From positions 62,001-126,000 of the forward strand of contig NZ_JAUOTO010000001.1 of NCBI RefSeq assembly GCF_030546645.1: DNA of 64,000 bases, read 5' to 3'. Of the stretch, positions 8,645-18,488 are shown piece by piece (the stretch's first letter is position 1; each line of letters starts with the position of its first letter). Source of the stretch: Flavitalea plasmicola. GTDB taxonomy: Bacteria > Bacteroidota > Bacteroidia > Chitinophagales > Chitinophagaceae. A program made the position numbers and the translations under genes. The notes below the pieces were generated by a model. It saw only the letters and a program-made list of their open reading frames with translations. It had not been told where the DNA came from and ran no database searches.

Positions 8645-9511
8645 CTATTTTCGCTCCAGCAATTTGAAGAACTGGTCCAGCTGAGGGAGGATGACGATAC
8701 GGGTCCGGCGGTTGGCTGCCCGCCCTTCGGGTGTTTCGTTAGACGCGACGGTGACATATTCGCCACGACCGGCGGCCGTCATCCGCTCAGGTGGTATATT
8801 ATATTGGTTCTGGAGTATCCGCACGACGGAGGTTGCGCGTTTGACACTCAAGTCCCAGTTGTCCAGCAATACGCCCTGAAAATAAGGTACGCTATCCGTA
8901 TGCCCCTCTACCATAAATTCAATGTCCGGCTGGTTCTTCAGGACCAGCGCCACCTTGCCTAATACCTCCTTTGCCTTATCCCTGACAACATAGCTGCCCG
9001 TATTAAATAGCAGCTTGTCCGAGACATCGATGTAGATAACGCCTTTTTCAATTTTGATATTGATATCCTGGTCATCCAGGTTGCCGATGACACCTTTCAG
9101 GTTCATCACCAGGGCCAGGTTCAGCGAGTCCCGTCGCGCAAGGGCCGTTTGCAGGTCCTGGATATAGACGTCTTTGGCGCCGATGTTCTCCAGTGATTTT
9201 TTTATGCTCTCCGCCTGGGAGCTGCTGATCACCGACAGGTCTTGCAGTTGCTTTAACAACTGCGTGTTATTCTCTTTGATGAGGGGTAATTTGCTGTTCA
9301 GGTCATCAAAACTCTTTTGCAATGCTGATTTTTGCGCGCTAAGGTCCGCATTCGCATCCCTGCAGGCTTTGAGATCATTCTGCAGCTTCGCATTCAGGGA
9401 GTCGTACCTCGCCTGCGCCTGTTGCTGCATGGTATTGAATTTTTTGGTGCTGACGCAGGAAAGAAGCAGGACTGATATGAGAATTGAAAGATAAAAATGT
9501 AACGGTTTCAT
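8645..9511 (-). CDS. OmpA-family lipoprotein with coiled coil
   Basis: A 288-residue outer-membrane lipoprotein. The lipobox LLLSC places the acylated cysteine at 19. Residues about 25-125 are a heptad-rich coiled coil. Residues about 155-280 are an OmpA C-terminal domain with VEGHTDSVPY, the aspartate region NWDLSVKRA and NRRTRI, the residues that grip diaminopimelate in peptidoglycan. It ties the outer membrane to the wall. It is a single gene, convergent with the ABC permease gene. Confidence 0.9.
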   Translation of the reverse strand: MKPLHFYLSILISVLLLSCVSTKKFNTMQQQAQARYDSLNAKLQNDLKACRDANADLSAQKSALQKSFDDLNSKLPLIKENNTQLLKQLQDLSVISSSQAESIKKSLENIGAKDVYIQDLQTALARRDSLNLALVMNLKGVIGNLDDQDINIKIEKGVIYIDVSDKLLFNTGSYVVRDKAKEVLGKVALVLKNQPDIEFMVEGHTDSVPYFQGVLLDNWDLSVKRATSVVRILQNQYNIPPERMTAAGRGEYVTVASNETPEGRAANRRTRIVILPQLDQFFKLLERK

Positions 9512-9608
9512 ATAAAAAGGGATTTAATTCACTAATTTCTTCCGTGAATTATCAAAGGTGGGTACTACCGTTAGATTTTTTTATGACGCAGGTCACACAG
9601 GAGAATGA

Positions 9609-10613
9609 TTATAGCTTGGTTTTGGGCCAGTTTTCCGAGAGCCTTTTCGCTTCCCCTGCCGTTATTGGCATCACCGTGCCGTGCCGGGGATGGAAGTCCA
9701 TGCTGACGGCCTCGTCTATCACCGTAAAATGCCGCATGTCGGTGGTCCTGGTGAACTGATAGCGGCCGCTGGTGTACATATCATACATGAGGACATAGCC
9801 GCTGCCATCGTTCAGCTTGAAAGTGCCGGCGCCTTCCACCGGGGAGGTGGTTTGCTGTACATAATCCGTGCTTTGCATGACGTAGCCCCCTGTGAGGTGG
9901 TGAGATACCGCTATTTTGATGCCGGGCAGACGGTCTTCCGTTTTAAAGAAAAGATAGTAGGTTCCCTCTTTTTTTATAATATCCCCATCAATGCAGGCTG
10001 CATTGTCCGGGCTGAAAAAAAGCTGCCTGGGTGTTCCTTCCAGGCCAGTGAAATCCTTATTGGCGTACACATAATAGATCTTGTCCGGGGCGTTGCCATG
10101 CTTCATGGAAAAGTAGATCATGTACTTTCCGGCTGAATCATCGTAAATGGTCTGCGGCGCCCATACCCGTAACAGGCTATCCTGGCCCGGGTACTTTTTC
10201 TGAATATTTACAGCCGACGCGGTCCATTTGATAAGGTCAGCCGATCTCAGGAGCACCATGCCGCGGTTGGAGTCCCAGCCATTGGCCGAAACCATATCGG
10301 TGGCCACCATGTAAAATGTTTTACCATCAACCCCTCGCAGGATATGGGGGTCACGCACGCCTCCGGTTTCGCTTATGCCATCCAGGTTGATAACGGGCTG
10401 ATTGCCGTTGAGGGCATGGTACCGGAATCCATCATTACTGATCGCAAACCGGATCTGTTCTTCTTTTTTGTCGTTGCCTGTGAAATATACAAACAGGTAG
10501 GCCCGGTAGTTGTTGGAGGAGGGTTTCTGCGCTTTGGCGGGTGCCATCGGAAGCAGCCCACAGCTGCAATACAGGAAAAATGATATGCGGCGAATATTCT
10601 TTCTGAAATTCAT
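9609..10613 (-). CDS. GH43-like glycoside hydrolase, secreted
   Basis: A 334-residue exported protein with signal peptide (about 1-28) and a five-bladed beta-propeller pattern of GH43/DUF377-type enzymes. Blade-opening motifs GGVRDPHIL, RVWAPQTIYDD, DGDIIKKEGTYYLFFKT and VEGAGTFKL supply the acidic residues expected in the active site. The substrate is probably an arabino- or galacto-configured side chain, but this cannot be settled from sequence. It is divergent from an AraC regulator whose start lies 68 bases away, which suggests inducible expression. Confidence 0.78.
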   Translation of the reverse strand: MNFRKNIRRISFFLYCSCGLLPMAPAKAQKPSSNNYRAYLFVYFTGNDKKEEQIRFAISNDGFRYHALNGNQPVINLDGISETGGVRDPHILRGVDGKTFYMVATDMVSANGWDSNRGMVLLRSADLIKWTASAVNIQKKYPGQDSLLRVWAPQTIYDDSAGKYMIYFSMKHGNAPDKIYYVYANKDFTGLEGTPRQLFFSPDNAACIDGDIIKKEGTYYLFFKTEDRLPGIKIAVSHHLTGGYVMQSTDYVQQTTSPVEGAGTFKLNDGSGYVLMYDMYTSGRYQFTRTTDMRHFTVIDEAVSMDFHPRHGTVMPITAGEAKRLSENWPKTKL

Positions 10614-10681
10614 AATATGTAATGTACAATTTTTCCTTTTTCTGTTACTTTATGCTTTGTAATAAATTGTATCTTGATTCC

Positions 10682-11500
10682 ATGAAATTCTCAAAAACAG
10701 GGCAATTTTATGGAACAACGAATGAGACGATCCACCTGGATGGAATTACTTTGACGGATACCGAATATTCACAGGCCAGGGTACCCTGGCATTTTCATGA
10801 AAACAATTATTTCACGTTCATCCTGGAAGGCGGCATGATTGAAGGGAATAAAAAGGAGATATATGAATGCTGTGCCGGGGATCTGTTATTTCACAACTGG
10901 CAGGACGCACATTATAACATCTCATCAGGCAGATTTACCCGCGGTTTTCATGTGGAGCTGGGGGCCGGGTGGTTTGAATCCTTTGACATCGTCAATGACG
11001 TGACCGAGGGCAGCATCGGCATTTCCAATCCACGTGTAAAAACCGTGATGTACAATGTCCTTAAGGAAATGAAGCTGACCGGTAATGCCGGTCAGTTGAG
11101 CATCGACGCCTTATTATTGGAGATCTTCAGCCTCCTGGGAAGGATGAAGGGTGCAGCGGATACGAAAAAGCCCAAATGGGTGGGCAGGATCAAAGAGATG
11201 CTGCATGAAACCAGGGAGAATTGGAAATTGACCGAGCTGGCAAGCTCATTGAATGTCCATCCCGTGCATTTATCCAGGGACTTTCCCAAATACTTTGATA
11301 CGACGCTGGGGGATTATATAAGGGCCACTAAGGTTCAACGCGCGGTTGCACTGTTGCCAAACACCGGGCTTTCCCTCACCGATATCTCTTTGGAATGCGG
11401 CTTTGCCGACCAGAGCCATTTCATCCGGTCGTTCAGGTCTTATTATCATGTTACGCCATTGTTCTATAGGAAATTACTGTTAAAAAAGGGGGGACGTTAA
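10682..11500 (+). CDS. AraC-family transcriptional regulator
   Basis: A 272-residue regulator with an N-terminal cupin-like sensor (VPWHFHENNYFTFILEGGM, a typical sugar- or effector-binding half barrel) and a C-terminal pair of helix-turn-helix motifs (WKLTELASSLNVHPVHLSRDF and LSLTDISLECGFADQSHF). ATG 10682 was chosen over ATG 10622, whose extra 20 residues are hydrophobic, do not fit the family and lie in the promoter gap to the GH43 gene. The likely target is the divergent GH43-like gene. Confidence 0.85.
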   Translation: MKFSKTGQFYGTTNETIHLDGITLTDTEYSQARVPWHFHENNYFTFILEGGMIEGNKKEIYECCAGDLLFHNWQDAHYNISSGRFTRGFHVELGAGWFESFDIVNDVTEGSIGISNPRVKTVMYNVLKEMKLTGNAGQLSIDALLLEIFSLLGRMKGAADTKKPKWVGRIKEMLHETRENWKLTELASSLNVHPVHLSRDFPKYFDTTLGDYIRATKVQRAVALLPNTGLSLTDISLECGFADQSHFIRSFRSYYHVTPLFYRKLLLKKGGR

Positions 11501-11531
11501 AAACGTTCTATTTTCGGTAGATAACCTCCCC

Positions 11532-11539
11532 TAGTTTTG
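11532..11539 (+). promoter_or_regulatory. Putative -7 box of the serine hydrolase gene
   Basis: TAGTTTTG matches TAnnTTTG exactly and lies 30 bases before the ATG at 11569. A T-rich TTTTCG is found about 16 bases upstream, a poor match for the -33 TTTG. Confidence 0.35.
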
Positions 11540-11568
11540 GATCAACGAGTAAGATAAAAACTATAACT

Positions 11569-13212
11569 ATGGCCCCGCGCTTTTTGCTATTTTCTTTCCT
11601 GTCACTGTGGATATTTCAGCTTCCCGCCCAGGATATCGTAAAAGACCAGGGAATTACTTCCCCCCTCCATCAGGGTAATGTCGGCAGGATCGTTTTCACT
11701 TCACGGAAGATCGACTTGTCAGCGCTTACTCCCGCAGATTTTTTATACGCATACGAATTGACGAACAAGAGCAACCTGTTCATCACCGTATTCATGGCCC
11801 GCTCATTGACAAATTACATGCATGGACTTGCGCCGGAATTACCGCTGGACAGCCTCCATAAGAACAGCGGGTACCAATTTTCTTTGCTTATAGATGATCG
11901 ACTTATCTATAAGAGCAATATCCTGGGGGCGCCTTTGCCAAAGATCAGGGACACGGAAACGACGATCAGTAAACCGCTGATCGATAATGAAAATGAAGGC
12001 GTATGGTGGAGTCAGTTCTACTGGGGGCGATTCCTGCAGAATGGCGGTGACAGCGCATTGACAGAAGGGCGCCATTCCCTTAAAATGGAGATCCGGCCTT
12101 ATGTGCAAGCGCTGGTCGGGGACCTCATCGCTTCGGGCGAGCTGAGCCTGGAGGTGAAGAGAAAGCCGGTGATCGATGTCTCCCGGATCCAATTGAACCC
12201 CATTCAGCCTTATAATGGCTTTCCCGCCTCGACAGAGCAATTCGATAGTAATAAAATAAAAGAATTAAAAGGTAAAATAGAGGCGGGGGTATTTAAGAGG
12301 ATCAACAGCGTCGTCGTGATCAGGAATGGCAAAATATTGGTAGAAGAATATTTTAATGGTGAAAACCGGGATTCCCTGCACGATCCGCGATCGGTGGGGA
12401 AGTCGTTTGCTTCGACCATGATCGGTATTGCCGAAAGTGAAGGCTATTTGAAAAGCGAGCACCAAACGCTAAAGGAATTCTACCCCATCCGCTCGTTCGC
12501 GAATTATTCGCCCGAAAAGGAGAATGTTCCTCTTAAAGACCTGCTCACCATGAGCTCGGCATTTGACGGGGACGATAACGATGGGGATTCGCCCGGAAAC
12601 GAGGAGAATATGTATCCTACGGACGATTGGGTGAAGTTCACGCTGGATCTACCCGTCAGTTCGACGCGGCCCAGGGAGCAGTGGCATTACTTTACCGCCG
12701 GGGCAATGCTTTTGGGTGACGTTTTAAATAAGACCGTACCCGGAGGACTGGAAAAATATGCCGATCGAAAACTTTTTGGTCCCCTGGGCATCAAATACCA
12801 GTGGACGTATACGCCGCAGCATGTCCCGAATACAGCAGGCGGGATCCGGCTCAATGCACTGGGTTTTGCCAAATATGGGCAGTTATATAAGAACGGAGGG
12901 CAATGGAATGGCAGACAGATCGTACCGAAAGATTGGGTCAATAAAACGTTCACCAGGTACCGCCCGATACCCGGCAGGTCCGATGAGTTTTATGGGTATT
13001 TGTTCTGGAATAAGAAATACATGGTCAAGGGTCAGCGCTATGAGACATTCTATTGCACGGGTAACGGAGGCAATAAGATCTTTGTGTTCATGGATCAGCC
13101 CCTGGTGATCGTAATAACCGCCAGCGCCTATGGACAGCCGTATGCCCACCCCCAGGTGGATAGAATGATGACCGAATATATATTGCCGGCTGTTTTGAAT
13201 GTGAAGGACTGA
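11569..13212 (+). CDS. Secreted serine hydrolase, class C beta-lactamase fold
   Basis: A 547-residue exported protein. A signal peptide (about 1-21) is followed by about 200 residues of an uncharacterised N-terminal beta-rich domain, then a beta-lactamase/PBP4*-like domain from about 235. The catalytic SxxK is S275-V-G-K278 in RSVGKSFAST, and a YFTAG segment near 370 corresponds to the second active-site Tyr motif. Relatives are esterases, D-amino-acid peptidases or hydrolases of unknown substrate, and true penicillinase activity should not be assumed. The N-terminal extension makes it longer than the usual 350-400 residues. Confidence 0.8.
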   Translation: MAPRFLLFSFLSLWIFQLPAQDIVKDQGITSPLHQGNVGRIVFTSRKIDLSALTPADFLYAYELTNKSNLFITVFMARSLTNYMHGLAPELPLDSLHKNSGYQFSLLIDDRLIYKSNILGAPLPKIRDTETTISKPLIDNENEGVWWSQFYWGRFLQNGGDSALTEGRHSLKMEIRPYVQALVGDLIASGELSLEVKRKPVIDVSRIQLNPIQPYNGFPASTEQFDSNKIKELKGKIEAGVFKRINSVVVIRNGKILVEEYFNGENRDSLHDPRSVGKSFASTMIGIAESEGYLKSEHQTLKEFYPIRSFANYSPEKENVPLKDLLTMSSAFDGDDNDGDSPGNEENMYPTDDWVKFTLDLPVSSTRPREQWHYFTAGAMLLGDVLNKTVPGGLEKYADRKLFGPLGIKYQWTYTPQHVPNTAGGIRLNALGFAKYGQLYKNGGQWNGRQIVPKDWVNKTFTRYRPIPGRSDEFYGYLFWNKKYMVKGQRYETFYCTGNGGNKIFVFMDQPLVIVITASAYGQPYAHPQVDRMMTEYILPAVLNVKD

Positions 13213-13240
13213 GCTGGAGTCCATGGCTCAATGGATCGCA

Positions 13241-14530
13241 TCAGGTGCCCCGGTTCCCCGAACGGAAGATCATTCTCAATGCCTGGTCCCTGGTTAAATA
13301 GGCCACCAGCCAGCTGTACAAGGTTTTGATCTTGTTATTATAATTGACCAGGGATATGAGGTGGATGAACAGCCATCCCAGTAAGCCCAAAAAGCCGCTG
13401 AGATGGAGTTTGTGCTTGAACAGATCGGCCATGGCCTTATTGCGTCCGATGATGGCCATATCTCCCCGGTCGAAATATTTGAATGGCTTCATGGGTTTGC
13501 CTTTCGCCATAGACAGGAAATTTTTGGCCAGTGTTTTTCCCTGCTGAATGGCAGGCTGCGCCAGCTGCGGGTGCCCTTTCGGATAAGCCGGATCGGTGTC
13601 CTGTATGCTGATGTCGCCTATGGCCCAGACATTATCGAATCCCTTTACCTTGTTATATACATCGGTGATCATCCTGTTGCCGGCTCCGAGACAGGATGCG
13701 GGAATTCCTTCGAACGTATGCGCAGTGACGCCGGCCGCCCAGATCAGCGTAGCAGCCTCGATCGACGCGCCATCGGAAAATTTGATGATATTGTCTTCAT
13801 AGCTGGTGACGCGTGTATTCAATTTGATGTCCACGCCCAGCTTTGTTAGTATCCGGAAGGTTTCCTGATGGGTTTTGTCACTCATAGGGGCCAGCAATAC
13901 AGGGCTGCCGTCTGCTATATGAATGGCCCCTTCGGCGCCTTTAAGCTCCGGGTAATCTTTTGCCATGATGTATTTTCTCATTTCGGCCAGCATACCCACC
14001 ACCTCTACCCCTGTAGGGCCGCCTCCCGCAACCACCATCGTTAAAAGCTTCCTGCGCTCGGCCGGGTCACCCGTAATCGCCGCCTTTTCCATGGTTTTCA
14101 TCAGCTCATTCCGCATGTAAATTGCGTCATCGATCCCTTTCAGCGAAATGGCTTTTTCCCGGATGCGCTCGTTGCCGAAGAAGTTTGTTTTAGTGCCCGC
14201 CGCAAATACCAGCTGGTCGTAGGAAAGATCGCCGTCGCTTAATTGAATGGTGTTGTTTTCTGTATCTATCCGCAACAGCTCAGCCATCCGGAACTGGATG
14301 CCTTTCTTTCTAAACAGCTTACGGAAAGGATAACTGATGCTTGAAGGGTCGAGAAAACTGGTGCCAACCTGGTAAAGCAAGGGGGTGAAATAATTGTAGT
14401 TATTTTTATCCACCAGGGTGACCTGGTAGTCCCGGTTATTGAAAAGCTGCCGTACAAAGTTTAATCCTGCAAAGCCGCCGCCTATCACGATGATCTTTTT
14501 TCTATTATCAGATCCTTTTAAATTTTCCAT
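13241..14530 (-). CDS. ndh: Type II NADH dehydrogenase (NDH-2)
   Basis: A 429-residue FAD-dependent NADH:quinone oxidoreductase that feeds electrons into the quinone pool without pumping protons. FAD site: IIVIGGGFAGLNFV near the N-terminus. NADH site: VVAGGGPTGVEVVGML near 160-175. The second FAD contact is NVWAIGDI. The C-terminus has an amphipathic or membrane-binding region (LSGFLGLLGWLFIHLISLV) typical of NDH-2. The ATG at 14530 was chosen because the upstream 27 residues of the longer frame are not family-like. Confidence 0.92.
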   Translation of the reverse strand: MENLKGSDNRKKIIVIGGGFAGLNFVRQLFNNRDYQVTLVDKNNYNYFTPLLYQVGTSFLDPSSISYPFRKLFRKKGIQFRMAELLRIDTENNTIQLSDGDLSYDQLVFAAGTKTNFFGNERIREKAISLKGIDDAIYMRNELMKTMEKAAITGDPAERRKLLTMVVAGGGPTGVEVVGMLAEMRKYIMAKDYPELKGAEGAIHIADGSPVLLAPMSDKTHQETFRILTKLGVDIKLNTRVTSYEDNIIKFSDGASIEAATLIWAAGVTAHTFEGIPASCLGAGNRMITDVYNKVKGFDNVWAIGDISIQDTDPAYPKGHPQLAQPAIQQGKTLAKNFLSMAKGKPMKPFKYFDRGDMAIIGRNKAMADLFKHKLHLSGFLGLLGWLFIHLISLVNYNNKIKTLYSWLVAYLTRDQALRMIFRSGNRGT

Positions 14531-14698
14531 GGTGATATTATTTTCCGGATGTTTACTCAAAAGGATAAAACATTGTCTTCCAGTCCGCCTGATGTGTTTT
14601 GGCCGAGACAATACCGCGCCGATGAAGTTAGCAAATCTTTATCATTGAATGTTTCATGCCGGGTGGTAGTTGCGCAGGGCATGACGTTTTAGGTGTAT

Positions 14699-14713
14699 AG
14701 CTAAAATTTAGCT
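14699..14713. repeat. Inverted repeat upstream of the NDH-2 gene
   Basis: AGCTAAA (14699-14705) and TTTAGCT (14707-14713) form a perfect dyad with a one-base centre, about 170 bases upstream of the NDH-2 start and 77 bases before the small ORF at 14790. It may be an operator for either gene; nothing else supports this. Confidence 0.35.
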
Positions 14714-14789
14714 TTACAAATAGGCGGACCCGGGGAATGGTTTTTGCGACGATTTCCGGAATGATCAGCAACAGTTAAATAGTGAAATA

Positions 14790-15023
14790 GTGAAAAAAGA
14801 AGAACTGGAAGCCCTGCCTGCATCTATCCTGCGGACAATGCTTATTACTGAAATACAAAATTTTATTCACGCCCTGGGTCTAATGGCGCCGATGAAAAGC
14901 CTTGTGGAGAATAGAGATCATATTAAGTCTCTGATACAAATCCTGACCAGAAAGGAAGAGGAGGAATTTGACCAGATGATGGGAAGATATTTCCCCAATG
15001 CCTCATTAAATCGTCTACAGTGA
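14790..15023 (+). CDS. Small helical protein, unknown function
   Basis: A 77-residue acidic, largely helical protein (LITEIQNFIHALGL, HIKSLIQILTRKEEEEFDQMM). The start is GTG at 14790; no clear ribosome site is seen. A strong terminator follows 50 bases after the stop, which supports a real short transcription unit. The family is not recognised. Confidence 0.5.
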   Translation: MKKEELEALPASILRTMLITEIQNFIHALGLMAPMKSLVENRDHIKSLIQILTRKEEEEFDQMMGRYFPNASLNRLQ

Positions 15024-15072
15024 TTCTGGGATAAAGGTTTAGGTTTAATGGCTATGGAGCTGATTACGGCGG

Positions 15073-15098
15073 CCCGTCAGGATTGACGGGTTTTTTTT
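15073..15098 (+). terminator. Rho-independent terminator
   Basis: CCCGTCA (15073-15079), loop GGAT, TGACGGG (15084-15090) and then eight T. It ends the transcript of the small gene at 14790. The rest of the 304-base gap before susC (15024-15327) holds no further gene or clear promoter. Confidence 0.9.
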
Positions 15099-15327
15099 GT
15101 GTGATCCATTACAAGGTCAGCGCTTGTGCGGCCCTGTGAATAAAATTTTCTTTTCTGCACTGGCAAGATATTTGATGCGGTGTCAGAGCCCCCCGAGTAT
15201 CATATCCCACCGTTACGATTGCATACTACCTACACATGTGACAGTGACCTCCTATAACTACCATCACCGTGGGCGCGGCGCTATACCAGCTTGCCGGAGA
15301 TTCCTCATTTAAAAAAAATGGCTGTTT

Positions 15328-18300
15328 ATGACAATTTGTACGTCAGCCCTCACAGGACCAAGGACCTTATTTTGTATTTTTTTATTGCTATTGTATTCCG
15401 CCGTCTTTTCACAGGACACGAGCAAACCCGCGAAGGATACGTCCGGCGTGGACAGTATAAGTAATAAGCTGAGGATAGATGGGACGGTCAGCCTGGCGGG
15501 CGGAGGCGCCGACCTGTCGGGGACGAGTGTCCAGATCAAGGGAACTACTATTGCGCGGCCAACCGATAGCGCGGGGCACTTCACTATTTTGGTATCCCCG
15601 CAGTCCACGCTGGTATTCAGTCATGTCGGATATAAAACGACGGAGGTCACCGTGGACAGCAAGCTGCCCATCAATATCACGCTCACAAGGGAGGAGAATA
15701 TGCTCGAACAGGTGACCGTAAGCTATGGCAGGCAGGCCAAACGGGATATCACCGGTGCGATCTCCAAGGTGGATGCCGCCAGTGTGGCGGATATCCCCGC
15801 TACCGAATTCGGGCAGAAATTACAGGGAAAGGTCCCGGGCATCCAGATCCAGCAAAGCAGTGGTATTCCGGGAAATAATATTGTTTTTCGCATCCGCGGC
15901 GCTGCATCGCTGGGGTCGGGCAACCAGCCACTCATCGTCGTCGACGGCCAGCCATTGAACAGTGATGTCGCAGGGGGTACGGGGGACATCAACCTGATAG
16001 CGCCTGATCAGATTGAATCGTATAGTGTGCTGAAAGACGCCAATGCCACAGCCCTGTATGGCAGCCGTGCTTCCAATGGCGTCATCCTCATCACTACGAG
16101 GACGGCGAAGATCGGCAAATCTTCTGTCAGCGTGAATGCCTATCACGGGTGGCAGACCGTCCCCCAGCGGGGCCGGCCGGATATGATGAATGCCCGCGCG
16201 TTCGCCACCTTTATGAATGGGTTCTACCAGGACAAGATCACCTATGAGGGTTGGGTAAACCCCACTACGGGTACGGCCACCATTCCCTCGGACTATGCAA
16301 ACCCTTCCGCCTACGGGAAGGGGACTGACTGGTACAACGCGTTGATCCATACAGCGCCAATAGACAATTATACCGTCAACTTTTCGCTTGGTACCCAAAA
16401 GGTATCCACCAGCACGACCATGAACTATTTCAACCAGGACGGCGTGCTGTATAACACAGGCACCAAAAGGTTTGCCTTTCGCACCAACACGGAATACCGC
16501 CCTGTCGAAAGACTGAAGATAGGGCTCAACCTGGCGCCTGCCTACCAGATCGATCATAATACCCGGGGCGGCCAGCTGGCGCTGAATGGTAACCGGCAGG
16601 TCGTCAGCGGCGCTGAAATGGGCTCACCGCTGATACCCGTATTCAGGGCGCCGGGCGCTTATACGCTGTCGACATCCTCCTTCGGAATGTATGCCATGCC
16701 GAACTATGTCATGCAGGCAAGGCTCATGGACAACGATCAGACCAACTTTTCGTTCCTGGGCAATGCATATGCCGACCTGGAGATCATCCGGGGCCTGCAC
16801 GCCAAATCCTCCATCAACGGCGATATCCTGAACCAGGATTACAATGCCTACTATGGCACCATGTATGGACAGTTTGGGAATGTCCCTCCCCGTCCCAACG
16901 CTTCCTCGCAGGCACAAAACAGCGCGAACAATGTGTACTCCTGGACGAATGAGAACCTGCTGACCTATAATACGCGGCTGGGCGATCATTCACTGGACAT
17001 ATTGGCGGGATACACTACCCAGAAATCGTATACGACGCTGAAATCTATTACAGGAACGGGCTTCGCCACCGACCTGACCCCTTTTATCTCCGCCGCCACC
17101 AACACTTCGGGTTCCTCGAACAGCACTTCCTGGACCATTGCTTCTGCGTTGGCAAGGATTAATTATGACTATAAGAAACGGTACTATTTATCGGCCAGCA
17201 TCCGCAATGACGGCAGCTCCCGTTTTGGCACGAATAAGAAATACGGCACTTTCCCTTCCGTGTCTGCAGGATGGGTGGCCAGCAGCGAGAAATTCTTCCC
17301 CCAATGGGGGGCGCTGAATTACCTGAAGATTAGGGCCAGCTACGGCAAAACGGGCAACTTCAACATTGGTAACTACACGCAGGCATCATTACTGAGCCCG
17401 GCCAACTATGGCAATACCACTTTGGGAGAGGGGAATACTGTCCTGGGCAATCCCGACCTGACATGGGAGACTTCGAAGCAGTTTGATATAGGGGCTGACC
17501 TGACGCTCCTGCATGGCAGGGTGAACATCAGCTACGATTATTACAACACCCGTAATGAAGGCATGCTGTCACAGCTGCCCCTGCCGTATACTTCCGGGTA
17601 TGAATCGATCCAATACAACGAAGGGTCGTTCCATATCTGGGGACATGATATCCAGGTAAGCACGGACAATATCAAAGGGCCCTTCACCTGGAATACGGAC
17701 TTCAATATATCCTTCAATGATAACAAAGTGGTGTCGCTGGTGAACAATACGCCCATCGGCGGAGTGGACACGTATGGCGACTACAATCGCACAGAGGTGG
17801 GCCGCCGCATCGGCGAGCTCTACGGGTATGTCTTCGACGGCGTGTACATGAACCAGTCGGAGTATGACAAGTATCCCAAGTATGCCACTTCGGTCGTCGG
17901 GTCGGCCCGCATGCGCGATGTCAACGGGGATGACACGGTGGATATCAAGGACCGCACTTTCCTTGGCAGGACGAATCCCAAATTCATCTATGGCATGACG
18001 AATACCTTTACCTGGAAGAATTTCGATCTGGGTATTCTGGTGGCCGGCCAGGTGGGGAATAAGATCATGAATACCAACCTCCAGAATATCCATAACCTGG
18101 ATGGGGTATTCAATGTCACCAGCGATATGGCAAACCGCTGGCGGAGCGAGGCGGATCCCGGGAATGGGAAAGTGCCCGGCACGCGGTCCGGCTCCACGGA
18201 GCTGTATCGCCTGGTCAACAGCTCCTGGGTATTCTCCGGGGACTACCTGGCCGTGAAGAATATCTCGCTGGGATATACTTTCAATAAAAAGGTGCTGCGC

Positions 18301-18477
18301 TACGTCAAGGATATAAGGATCTACGGCAGCGTACAGAATGCTTTTATGTTCACCAAATACCCGGGCCAGAACCCGGAGGTCAACGATACAAAGGACAACC
18401 AGACGCAGGCGGGACTGGACAACGGCAGCTACCCGATACCGAGGCTGATCATGGTTGGCGCCAACCTGAATTTTTAG
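15328..18477 (+). CDS. SusC/RagA-family TonB-dependent outer-membrane transporter
   Basis: A 1049-residue importer of oligosaccharides. It has a signal peptide (about 1-28), a carboxypeptidase-regulatory-like domain (about 50-118, SAGHFTILVSPQSTLVFSHVGY), a TonB-box/plug region from about 122 (LEQVTVSYGRQAKRDITGAI, then GVILITTR) and a long beta-barrel ending in phenylalanine (NLNF) as required for barrel insertion. It forms a pair with the SusD lipoprotein encoded 11 bases downstream. No ECF sigma or anti-sigma gene is adjacent and no DUF4974/STN domain is present, so control must be by another regulator. Confidence 0.95.
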   Translation: MTICTSALTGPRTLFCIFLLLLYSAVFSQDTSKPAKDTSGVDSISNKLRIDGTVSLAGGGADLSGTSVQIKGTTIARPTDSAGHFTILVSPQSTLVFSHVGYKTTEVTVDSKLPINITLTREENMLEQVTVSYGRQAKRDITGAISKVDAASVADIPATEFGQKLQGKVPGIQIQQSSGIPGNNIVFRIRGAASLGSGNQPLIVVDGQPLNSDVAGGTGDINLIAPDQIESYSVLKDANATALYGSRASNGVILITTRTAKIGKSSVSVNAYHGWQTVPQRGRPDMMNARAFATFMNGFYQDKITYEGWVNPTTGTATIPSDYANPSAYGKGTDWYNALIHTAPIDNYTVNFSLGTQKVSTSTTMNYFNQDGVLYNTGTKRFAFRTNTEYRPVERLKIGLNLAPAYQIDHNTRGGQLALNGNRQVVSGAEMGSPLIPVFRAPGAYTLSTSSFGMYAMPNYVMQARLMDNDQTNFSFLGNAYADLEIIRGLHAKSSINGDILNQDYNAYYGTMYGQFGNVPPRPNASSQAQNSANNVYSWTNENLLTYNTRLGDHSLDILAGYTTQKSYTTLKSITGTGFATDLTPFISAATNTSGSSNSTSWTIASALARINYDYKKRYYLSASIRNDGSSRFGTNKKYGTFPSVSAGWVASSEKFFPQWGALNYLKIRASYGKTGNFNIGNYTQASLLSPANYGNTTLGEGNTVLGNPDLTWETSKQFDIGADLTLLHGRVNISYDYYNTRNEGMLSQLPLPYTSGYESIQYNEGSFHIWGHDIQVSTDNIKGPFTWNTDFNISFNDNKVVSLVNNTPIGGVDTYGDYNRTEVGRRIGELYGYVFDGVYMNQSEYDKYPKYATSVVGSARMRDVNGDDTVDIKDRTFLGRTNPKFIYGMTNTFTWKNFDLGILVAGQVGNKIMNTNLQNIHNLDGVFNVTSDMANRWRSEADPGNGKVPGTRSGSTELYRLVNSSWVFSGDYLAVKNISLGYTFNKKVLRYVKDIRIYGSVQNAFMFTKYPGQNPEVNDTKDNQTQAGLDNGSYPIPRLIMVGANLNF

Positions 18478-18488
18478 AAAAACGATTA

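Noticed and set aside
11494-11506. Terminator after the AraC gene at 11500
   Set aside because: ACGTT/AACGT is a five-base stem only; too weak.
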